From: Belliella alkalica
GTDB lineage: Bacteria; Bacteroidota; Bacteroidia; Cytophagales; Cyclobacteriaceae
DNA length: 64,000 bases
Reading direction: 5' to 3'
Assembly: GCF_022549785.1 (NCBI RefSeq)
Contig: NZ_JAKZGO010000007.1
Span: 62,001 to 126,000 of the forward strand
Part shown: positions 1 to 7,230 of the stretch, piece after piece
Layout: each line of letters begins with the position of its first letter
Numbering within the stretch: position 1 is the first letter of the stretch
The notes under the pieces: model-generated
The model's database searches: none
Seen by the model: only the letters and a program-made list of their open reading frames with translations
What the model was told of the DNA's origin: nothing
Program-made: the position numbers and the translations under genes

Positions 1-1
1 A

Positions 2-1075
2 GAAGATGTTGAGTTTGGGATTTCTTTGGGAGATTTGGTCGGCGATGACTTAAGCTTGTTTCCCGCATATTCCGAAGTAATGGCAAAAATTGGTATTCCA
101 TGGTACAATATCATGGGAAATCATGATCAAAACTATGATGTGGATAGTGATAAATTGACTGACGAGACATTTGAAGCACATTTTGGTCCAGCTACATCTT
201 CTTTCAATTATGCTGACGTTCATGTGATTTTGCTGGAAAATATACTTTATCCTGATCCTAGAGATGGAGTTGGTTATTGGGGTGGATTCCGAGAAGATCA
301 ACTCACATTTATTGAGAATGACCTGAAACTGGTTCCAAAAGACAAATTGATCATTTTGGCTATGCATATTCCTTTGTTTGAAGAAGGTGATTCTTTTAGG
401 GATGCCGATAGGGAAAAACTATTCGAATTGCTAGCTGATTATCCAAATACATTGTCCTTTTCAGCCCATACCCATTACCAAAGACAGGATTTCTTTGGAA
501 AAGATGATGGCTGGAAACAAGAAAAACCACATCACCACTACAATGTAGGAACGCCTTCTGGAGATTGGTACAAAGGTATTTTGGATGAAAAAGGGTATCC
601 AGTTTCCACCATGAGAGATGGTACACCAAAGGGATACGTTTTCTTGGATATTGATGGAAATCAATACAAAACAAGATACCAAGTAGCAGGTAAATCATCT
701 GAATATCAAATTGAAGTATTCACCCCAAAAGTAATTGAGCAAGGAAAAAGAACAACCTCTGGCATTTACGCCAATTTCTTCATGGGGACGGAAGGCAATG
801 AAGTAAATTACCGAATCAACGATGGGAAGTGGACCAAAATGAATTACCTGGAAGATTACGACCCAAAGTATCTCGTTGATTTGTTACAATGGGATATTTC
901 TGAGGAACTCCTTGATGGAAGAAGACCTTCACTACCACAGAAAAGTATGCATCTTTGGAGAGCCAATATTCCAAATAACCTGCCAGTAGGAAAGCATACT
1001 GTAGAAGTGGAAGCAATAGATATGTATGGACAAAAACATGTTTCCAAAACTGAGATGGAAGTAAGAAAAAAATAA
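2..1075 (+). CDS. Calcineurin-like metallophosphoesterase, 5' truncated by window edge
   Basis: The reading frame is open from the first bases, so the N-terminus lies outside the window. The visible part starts inside the metallophosphatase fold: GDLVGDD is the metal-binding GD(x)2GD-like motif and MGNHDQNYD the GNHD motif, followed by the histidine motifs AMHIP and SAHTHY that complete the dinuclear metal site. The last ~120 residues match the C-terminal beta domain found with Bacteroidota secreted calcineurin-like phosphoesterases (MetallophosN/Metallophos/MetallophosC architecture). Such proteins are usually exported hydrolases of phosphate mono- or diesters; the substrate cannot be told. 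A signal peptide cannot be checked. A TTG at 26 is an internal codon, not the start. A hairpin terminator follows directly. Confidence 0.85.
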   Translation, partial: EDVEFGISLGDLVGDDLSLFPAYSEVMAKIGIPWYNIMGNHDQNYDVDSDKLTDETFEAHFGPATSSFNYADVHVILLENILYPDPRDGVGYWGGFREDQLTFIENDLKLVPKDKLIILAMHIPLFEEGDSFRDADREKLFELLADYPNTLSFSAHTHYQRQDFFGKDDGWKQEKPHHHYNVGTPSGDWYKGILDEKGYPVSTMRDGTPKGYVFLDIDGNQYKTRYQVAGKSSEYQIEVFTPKVIEQGKRTTSGIYANFFMGTEGNEVNYRINDGKWTKMNYLEDYDPKYLVDLLQWDISEELLDGRRPSLPQKSMHLWRANIPNNLPVGKHTVEVEAIDMYGQKHVSKTEMEVRKK

Positions 1076-1096
1076 TTAACTAGGGCATCTTTTTTG

Positions 1097-1130
1097 AAAA
1101 GGTCACTTCATTTTGGGGTGACTTTTTTTT
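1097..1130 (+). terminator. Rho-independent terminator of the phosphoesterase gene
   Basis: An inverted repeat GTCAC/GTGAC with flanking A and T runs lies about 20 bases after the stop and ends in eight T residues. Confidence 0.7.
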
Positions 1131-1158
1131 CTGAAATTTTTATAGTTGATAAACAAAA

Positions 1159-2030
1159 TCACAGATTGCATATAAAACACCTTAGTTTTCTCTTTTAAAA
1201 AGACAGGGAATTATCGAAAATATCTACGCCACCTTCATAGAGAAAATTTAAATCAAAAATCTACTATGGGACATAGCCCTAAAATCTTCGTAGAAATTAT
1301 AAAATGCACATATTCCCTTGAGGGGCGTTGCCCTGATTTCTTAAATACGACAAATAAAGAATGCAGGGCTACGCCCCTTGCCTGTGGTCTTATTCATTCA
1401 TTTGCTACGAAGAGCAGTGGGCTCTGCCCCCATATATTGATTTACAATTTTTCATTCAGATTATGGCTTACACTTTATCACAGATTCCAAATAAAACACC
1501 TTGGTTTTCTCTTTTAAAAAGACAGGAAGTTATTGAACTTATATCTGCCATTTTCATAGAACAAATTTAAATCACAAATCTACTATGGGGCATAGCCCTA
1601 AAATCTTCGTAGAAACTATAAAATGCACATATTCCCTTGAGGGGCGTAGCCCTGATTTCTTAAATACAACTAATAAAGAATGCAGGGCTACGCCCCTTTC
1701 CTCTGGTCTAATTCATTCATTTGCTACGAAGAGCAGTTGGCTCTGCCCCCATAAATTGATTTACAATTTTTCATTCAGAATTTGACTTACACTTTATCAC
1801 AGATTGCATATAAAACGCCTTGGTTTTCTCTTTTTAAAAGACAGGAAATTATCGAATATATCTACGCCACTTTCATAGAGCAAATTTAAATCACAAATAT
1901 CCAATGGGGGATAGCCCTAAAATCTTCGTAGAAATTATAAAATACACATATTGCCTTGAGGGGCGTAGCCCTGATTTCTTAAATACGACAAATAAAGAAT
2001 GCAGGCCTACGCCCCTTGCCTCTGGCTTTA
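1159..2030. repeat. Three tandem copies of a 319-bp palindrome-rich repeat
   Basis: Copies begin at about 1159, 1478 and 1797. The marker ACAGATT falls at 1161, 1480 and 1799, exactly 319 bases apart. The third copy stops after about 234 bases. Each copy carries several small palindromes of the form GGGC-N3-GCCC. Two of them form the arms of a larger inverted repeat: AGGGGCGTAGCCCT, then about 30 bases, then AGGGCTACGCCCCT (1321-1334 with 1365-1378 in copy 1). Copies differ by scattered substitutions; copy 1 has a mismatch in the left arm and copy 3 in the right arm. Open frames of 66 and 83 codons within the repeats have no coding character. The function is unknown; this resembles the intergenic repeats of Bacteroidota genomes. 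Confidence 0.9.
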
Positions 2031-2099
2031 TTGTAATTTTCCCAAAAATTTGAATCCCAAACCAAACTATCCTTTGTTCATCATAAAATATGCTTTAAA

Positions 2100-2780
2100 T
2101 TGGAGTTTTTAAAACTAAAAGAAAAGGGTTTGAAAATACTTGTTATTGATATAGGTGGAACTAACATTAAGGTTAGAGTTAATAATGGTGAAGAAAGACG
2201 TAAAATTCCATCCGGCAGTTTTATGACACCTCAAAACATGGTCAATGAAGTATTGAAAAATACAGAAGATTGGGATTATGATGTGATATCTATAGGTTTT
2301 CCAGGTGTTATCAAAGAAGGCAAAATCACCTCAGAGCCAAAAAACCTAGGTCATGGATGGGTTGGTTTTGACTACGAGTCAGCTTTGGGGAAACCAATCA
2401 AAATCATGAATGATGCTGCCATGCAAGCCTTAGGTTCTTATGAATCTGGAGTGATGCTTTTTCTTGGATTGGGAACTGGTTTGGGATCTGCCATCGTAAG
2501 CCATGGACATGTAGTCCCAATGGAATTGGCGCATTTGTCATATAAAAAGGGGGTTTTTGAAGATTATCTTGGCAAAAAAGGCTTTAAAGGTCTTGGAGTC
2601 GGAAAATGGACAAAGCATGTGAATGCAGTAGTAAGAAGATTCACGATTGCTTTTATTCCCGACGACATAGTCCTTGGTGGAGGAAACTCCAAACACCTCA
2701 CCAAATTACCACCTAAATGCAGATTGGGAAACAATCATATGGCTTTTGACGGTGGATTAAAAATGTGGGAGAACCAATAA
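2100..2780 (+). CDS. ROK-family glucokinase, polyphosphate-glucokinase type
   Basis: The protein (226 residues from the first TTG) has the ROK/actin-like ATPase features: phosphate-1 motif VIDIGGTNIK near residue 15, a glucose-binding catalytic Asp in IMNDAA, and GLGTGLGSAI as the phosphate-2 loop. The whole resembles PpgK-type kinases that phosphorylate glucose at O6 with polyphosphate and/or ATP. It is cytosolic. No ATG is available in frame; TTG at 2100 or TTG at 2130 (preceded by an AAAGG-like stretch, giving MKILVIDIGGTN) could be the start, and the second fits the family N-terminus better. It stands alone between the 319-bp repeat block and a strong terminator. Phosphoryl-donor specificity is not visible from sequence. 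Confidence 0.8.
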   Translation: MEFLKLKEKGLKILVIDIGGTNIKVRVNNGEERRKIPSGSFMTPQNMVNEVLKNTEDWDYDVISIGFPGVIKEGKITSEPKNLGHGWVGFDYESALGKPIKIMNDAAMQALGSYESGVMLFLGLGTGLGSAIVSHGHVVPMELAHLSYKKGVFEDYLGKKGFKGLGVGKWTKHVNAVVRRFTIAFIPDDIVLGGGNSKHLTKLPPKCRLGNNHMAFDGGLKMWENQ

Positions 2781-2867
2781 ATTCAATATTCATTATTGAC
2801 AGCTTCAATTTTAAACATTGTCCGAAACGCTAAAAGGATTGTTCGGAATTGAGACAGTTATAAATGC

Positions 2868-2904
2868 AAAAAGGCTCTATCAGTTAAAATAGAGCCTTTT
2901 TTTA
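2868..2904 (+). terminator. Strong rho-independent terminator
   Basis: A perfect stem (AAAAAGGCTCTAT paired with ATAGAGCCTTTTT) with an 8-base loop is followed by further T residues. It ends the glucokinase transcript. Confidence 0.9.
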
Positions 2905-2945
2905 TGCTGGTACTTTTTTTGAACCAAAGAATTTAAAATAATATT

Positions 2946-3140
2946 ATGATCAGTTTCCTACTTTGGTGCATCCTGTTTCTTTTATGTTGGCCAATCGCAA
3001 TACTGGCTTTGTTTTTATACCCAATAGTTTGGCTAATCCTACTCCCATTTAGATTATTGGGATTTGCGGTGGATTTATCTTTCTCAATAGTAAAGAACAT
3101 TTTTATGCTACCTTTTACTATTCTAGGTGTAAGGAGATAA
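2946..3140 (+). CDS. Small conserved-looking membrane protein
   Basis: A 64-residue protein that is almost wholly hydrophobic: two membrane segments can be drawn (about residues 3-22 and 24-40), then an amphipathic stretch and a short basic end (VRR). The ATG is close after the upstream terminator. I recall similar short membrane proteins being widespread in Bacteroidota, but I do not know a function. It faces the convergent peroxidase gene with only 8 bases between stop codons. Confidence 0.6.
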   Translation: MISFLLWCILFLLCWPIAILALFLYPIVWLILLPFRLLGFAVDLSFSIVKNIFMLPFTILGVRR

Positions 3141-3148
3141 ATTCAATT

Positions 3149-4273
3149 TTACTTAGGCAATTCTGGCCTTGTCATCCTAAAGTTAGGTGCGGAGATCGAA
3201 TGAAGAAATGCGATAATTTGTTCTTTCTCCTCAATTGTAAGCTCTAATTTAATTAACAATTCGGAAGTTTCAGGGAAATTAGGGTCGTCTTCCATACCAG
3301 GTCTTGGTTTGGGTCTAGCCATGCCATTGTCATACATCTGCAAGATTCCCATGATATCATTGAAAAAGCCATTGTGCATCCAAGGTCCTGTGTACATTAC
3401 ATCCCTCAAAGAAGGCGTCTTGAATTTGCCAATATCTTCTGGATCTTGTGTAAAATCAAACCTTCCCAAATCTTCAAATCTACCTCCGTAAAAATGAAGT
3501 CCTAGATTATGAAATTTGTTGTCGGTGAAAAAAGGTCCGTTGTGGCAATTGATACATCTTGCTTTTGTTCTAAACAAATGCATTCCTTGAAGTGCTTCAT
3601 CTGACATGGCATCTTCCCTTCCTCTCAAGAAATTATCAAAATCGCTGTTTCTGCTTACTAATGAGCGTTGAAAATAAGCAATTGCTGAGGACAAGCGCTC
3701 ACTTGTAATAGTCTCGTCACCAAAAGCTTCTTCAAAATACTTTTTATATCCTTCTATTTTTGAAAGTTTGGTAGGTAAGAAATTTATCTTTTGATGCATT
3801 TCAAAAGGATCTTCAACGGGCATCAAGGCTTGTTCTTCCAGATTGGCAGCTCTTCCATCCCAAAAAAGAGGTTCAGTTTGCCAAATATTATTCAATCCAG
3901 GAGAATTCCTTTTCCCAAGCTGATGATCATGTCCTACTGATTGCGACCGACCATTGCTCCAGCCCAATTCAGGATCGTGACACGATGCACAGCTTATCTG
4001 ATTGGAGGAAGAAAGTCTAGGGTCAAAAAACAAGACTTTCCCCAATTCGATTATTGGTTTAAGAGAATCTACGTTTTTGTATGGATTTTCAGGCATCAAC
4101 CCTATTTCCTTCCATTCCACACCTTCCGAAACATTTGGCTTAGGCCATTGATCTGAAGGCTGTGAGTAGATTTTTCTTAATTCATCCGAAGTATAATGAT
4201 GCTGAACTTGAATCCAAGCAACACTAACTAACAGAATCAAACTGGAAAATATTATGGAGATACGCTTATTCAT
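3149..4273 (-). CDS. Di-haem cytochrome c peroxidase / MauG family protein
   Basis: The 374-residue protein has an N-terminal hydrophobic export segment (about residues 5-22) and two c-type haem motifs, CASCH (95-99) and CINCH (240-244), the usual spacing of bacterial di-haem cytochrome c peroxidases and MauG-like enzymes. It acts in the periplasm, either reducing hydrogen peroxide or performing a MauG-type oxidation. Start at 4273 gives the complete signal. It is the last gene of a minus-strand run with a TonB receptor, DUF4876 lipoprotein and barrel protein; the gap to the barrel gene is 29 bases, so cotranscription is likely. This context points to handling of an imported metal or redox-active substrate, but that is inference. 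Confidence 0.9.
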   Translation of the reverse strand: MNKRISIIFSSLILLVSVAWIQVQHHYTSDELRKIYSQPSDQWPKPNVSEGVEWKEIGLMPENPYKNVDSLKPIIELGKVLFFDPRLSSSNQISCASCHDPELGWSNGRSQSVGHDHQLGKRNSPGLNNIWQTEPLFWDGRAANLEEQALMPVEDPFEMHQKINFLPTKLSKIEGYKKYFEEAFGDETITSERLSSAIAYFQRSLVSRNSDFDNFLRGREDAMSDEALQGMHLFRTKARCINCHNGPFFTDNKFHNLGLHFYGGRFEDLGRFDFTQDPEDIGKFKTPSLRDVMYTGPWMHNGFFNDIMGILQMYDNGMARPKPRPGMEDDPNFPETSELLIKLELTIEEKEQIIAFLHSISAPNFRMTRPELPK

Positions 4274-4302
4274 TATTACAAAAGCTTTTTTGGGTTATAT
4301 TC

Positions 4303-5826
4303 TTAATGGATAAAGTTGATACTAAATCCAAGTGTGTTTCTTTGACTTCCGCGGGATTCAAAATAGGCAGAATTGAATTCTCCCGCAGCAGTGAAATTAT
4401 TGAAATCAGCAAATACCACTGGGTTGAGATCAAATTTTTTGAACTTAATCCTTGCTCCAAATTCCGCATTCACATTAAAATAATCAGCGCTTAGAAAATC
4501 TATATTGGGGATTAGAACGCTAGTGCTGACTAAATTTATTTGGCTACTAAGGATATTTATACTTTGATCAAGATTCAGTCTTTGAGCGATACTAAGCTGA
4601 GGATATAAAGTAAGTTTATCTGAAATTTTTGTTGGTTTTTGCAAGCCTAGACTATAACTGACATTTGTAATTTCAAATGCATGGCTAGCATTGAAATCTC
4701 TTTGAGAATGTTGGAAATATCCCACTTCTCCAAAAATGCTAAGATTGTTAAGATTTTTAAATGAGTAAAGTAAGTTCAGTCTAGCTTTCAAATCATCTTG
4801 TTGGTAATTGTTTCCAGCAAGTAGATAATTAAAATCTGTTCCTTGGCTTATACTTACATCTGCAAATGCTTGAATTAATTTTCTTGAGTCTTGATGTTCT
4901 ACGAAAATTTTATTTTTGATAATTTCTGTATCAAAATCACCAATATTTTCAAAGATTCTGTCCGATCCTTCTATTCCTCTTCGATAAAACTTTTTATTGT
5001 TTATTGAATAATCAAATTCATTGCTGACTAGTAACTTCTCACCGATGTAATAATATCCTCCACTGAAACCATATCCACCATCAATAGACTCGTAACCATT
5101 TCTTCTAATTAGGTTAAATGATGCTCCTCCCATATAAGTATATATGTTATACTCAGTTCGGCCAAAACTATCATTACTTTGATTAAAGTTAGATACATTT
5201 CCTCTTTCTATCGCTTTTAGATAATTTCCTCCTATTGCTACTTGGTGATTGTCAGTCAATTTATACGCAAATTGTAATTTTGGATTTATTTGGTAAAAAT
5301 TGATAAGTGGCCTAGGGTCATTGCCTCTGCTATGAGTTTCTAATCTGTAATCTACTCCTATACCTACTCCGAGTTTTTCTTCAAGGAAATATTTACTAGC
5401 ATTGACAAAAGAGCTAAAGCGTTCATTCCTCCAATTACCTTTTCTTATATTTGCATAGTAAAAAGGTGACTCATTTACATCTCTAGTTTGTTTCCACCCA
5501 ACGCTATCTTGTTTTTGATTTTGATATCGAAACTGACCTTCTATTAACCAGCCTTTGACTTTTCTGTTTCCATAGCTAAAAAAGCCATAGTTTCTTTCGA
5601 ACTCGGGTATTTGTACTGTATGAAATTCACCTTCTTTGGTTTCAAAGTACAAACCACTAAAACCAAACTCTTCTTCAATAATGGTTGATCTAATTGGTTG
5701 TGTTACAAAGTTATTCAAGTAATTCTGAGTACTTTTCAGCATAAACTTTTCATTCCACTCAATTTTTTGTGAAAAAGAAGTATGGATAAAGATGAAGGTG
5801 ATAAGTATGAATAATGCTTTTTTCAT
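4303..5826 (-). CDS. Outer-membrane beta-barrel protein, DUF6850-like
   Basis: The protein has 507 residues with a signal peptide (about 1-19, ending FSQ). The rest is rich in alternating hydrophobic/aromatic strands typical of outer-membrane barrels, with a terminal aromatic-hydrophobic strand (GFSINFIH). By position after a TonB receptor and a DUF4876 lipoprotein it matches the DUF6850 barrel family that accompanies these genes in other Bacteroidota; the family name rests on recall and context rather than a decisive motif. It probably works with the receptor in the outer membrane. The gap to the lipoprotein gene is 79 bases and to the peroxidase gene 29 bases. Confidence 0.6.
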   Translation of the reverse strand: MKKALFILITFIFIHTSFSQKIEWNEKFMLKSTQNYLNNFVTQPIRSTIIEEEFGFSGLYFETKEGEFHTVQIPEFERNYGFFSYGNRKVKGWLIEGQFRYQNQKQDSVGWKQTRDVNESPFYYANIRKGNWRNERFSSFVNASKYFLEEKLGVGIGVDYRLETHSRGNDPRPLINFYQINPKLQFAYKLTDNHQVAIGGNYLKAIERGNVSNFNQSNDSFGRTEYNIYTYMGGASFNLIRRNGYESIDGGYGFSGGYYYIGEKLLVSNEFDYSINNKKFYRRGIEGSDRIFENIGDFDTEIIKNKIFVEHQDSRKLIQAFADVSISQGTDFNYLLAGNNYQQDDLKARLNLLYSFKNLNNLSIFGEVGYFQHSQRDFNASHAFEITNVSYSLGLQKPTKISDKLTLYPQLSIAQRLNLDQSINILSSQINLVSTSVLIPNIDFLSADYFNVNAEFGARIKFKKFDLNPVVFADFNNFTAAGEFNSAYFESRGSQRNTLGFSINFIH

Positions 5827-5905
5827 TCTAAGGAACTTACTCAGTGGTATAGATTTTCAAATATTGGAGGGGGCTTTTCAACCCACCTCCAAGTCAAACC
5901 AATAT

Positions 5906-7222
5906 TTAATCTGCGTAGCCGCGAGGATTTGCTTTTTTTCCAATCAAATCATTTTCTGAATTATTGGAATCCTTTAATACTTTTCTATCTCCAAATGTAT
6001 TGGCTGTCATTCTAATTCCTGCTTCAGAGGACCAAGCACCACCTGGTACATAAAAGAAACCAGCATCAATATCAGTAGGCAACATTTTTGGAACTTGGTT
6101 GGTTGGTGATTCTTGACCTTCCACACCATCTATAATAAGAGATTTAGGGATTTGATATCTCATTACAGTATTGTTGGTAATGTTTTGAGAATTAGGCGTC
6201 GCATATCTTGGGAATGTAGAGATATCATCTTCTGTTGCAAAAAGCACAATGGCTTCTCTACCTCTATTATCCATAATTAAATCTGTTCCTTGCCAGAAGT
6301 GATTGATCATATTAGGTACAGATGTATTGTCAACATCTGAAGGCAATGGCCTATCCACATCATTTCCAAGATAAACTTCAAAATCAGCATTGCTTAGATC
6401 AACTGTAAGCTCTGGATTATTAACAGAAACGGTATTGCCATCATTACCCTCAAATGGTGTTTTGTGGTTGATAGCAGTTGATGCCAAAATAATACTCTTT
6501 CCAGGCTCTACAGGATATTGATTTCCTGATCCTGGAAATTGGTAGAGCCATTTAGAATAGACGTAATCATTATTTGGATCGCCTGTTGCATTCATTCCTA
6601 CAGATTTGGTCCAATCCCATTGGCCGTCCGCTTGGGTGAATTCCGTTATTGAATTATTCAATTTTGAAACTACACCCATTATGTACAATCCATCCATATA
6701 CTGAACTTCCGTAGAGTTATTATGGATTTCAATAAACTGATCTCTGAATTGTGCTCCATCAACCCTATCGGATCCAGCAATATATATTTGCTTAAACACA
6801 AGATTTCCCAATCTTCCAGATACCAGCTCCAAAGTAAAAGATGAAGCACCTGAATTAATTGGTACACCTGTCTGATTTGCATTAAATACTACTTCATCTC
6901 CCTCAGATAAATACCCTGCAAAAGCAAAAAACTCATCTGAATCCATAGTTATACTTGCTGTAATATCATATATACCACTAGGTACAGCCTCGAACAAAAT
7001 AGATCCATCAGATGATGTTTGTCCTTCAAATGTCTGCTGAGAAGTTGTATTTCTTATTACCACATTGGTTCCAGAAGCCGATTTCTGGTCAAAATCATCA
7101 TTGTAAGTCACTTGAATTGTGACATCAGTAGGTTCTACTCTTGGTGTATCATCACGCTCAGAGCATGAAAATGCGACCATCCCTACAAAAAGCACTTTAA
7201 GTATTGTATTTTTCATAATCAT
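5906..7222 (-). CDS. DUF4876 family lipoprotein
   Basis: The protein has 438 residues. The N-terminus is a lipoprotein signal with lipobox FSC (Cys at about 20), so the protein is anchored in a membrane facing the periplasm or cell surface. An Ig-like/carboxypeptidase-regulatory-type beta domain (about 33-120, with the phrase SGIYDITASI) is followed by the DUF4876 region, which contains the stretch EIHNNS typical of LTD-like beta folds. Two starts two codons apart are possible (7222 or 7216). The gene lies 8 bases behind the TonB receptor gene, so the two are cotranscribed and probably form one surface uptake complex, the lipoprotein taking the role that SusD plays for SusC. The ligand is unknown. 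Confidence 0.75.
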   Translation of the reverse strand: MIMKNTILKVLFVGMVAFSCSERDDTPRVEPTDVTIQVTYNDDFDQKSASGTNVVIRNTTSQQTFEGQTSSDGSILFEAVPSGIYDITASITMDSDEFFAFAGYLSEGDEVVFNANQTGVPINSGASSFTLELVSGRLGNLVFKQIYIAGSDRVDGAQFRDQFIEIHNNSTEVQYMDGLYIMGVVSKLNNSITEFTQADGQWDWTKSVGMNATGDPNNDYVYSKWLYQFPGSGNQYPVEPGKSIILASTAINHKTPFEGNDGNTVSVNNPELTVDLSNADFEVYLGNDVDRPLPSDVDNTSVPNMINHFWQGTDLIMDNRGREAIVLFATEDDISTFPRYATPNSQNITNNTVMRYQIPKSLIIDGVEGQESPTNQVPKMLPTDIDAGFFYVPGGAWSSEAGIRMTANTFGDRKVLKDSNNSENDLIGKKANPRGYAD

Positions 7223-7230
7223 TAATTTGG

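Noticed and set aside
1266-1785. Two similar open frames (83 and 66 codons) beginning MGHSPKIFVE
   Set aside because: They are the same stretch of the 319-bp repeat read twice, span its palindromes and have no coding character.
2800-2860. Repeated TTGTCCGAAA / TTGTTCGGAA segment before the terminator at 2868
   Set aside because: Short and imperfect; it could be chance or a remnant of another repeat, not enough for a feature.
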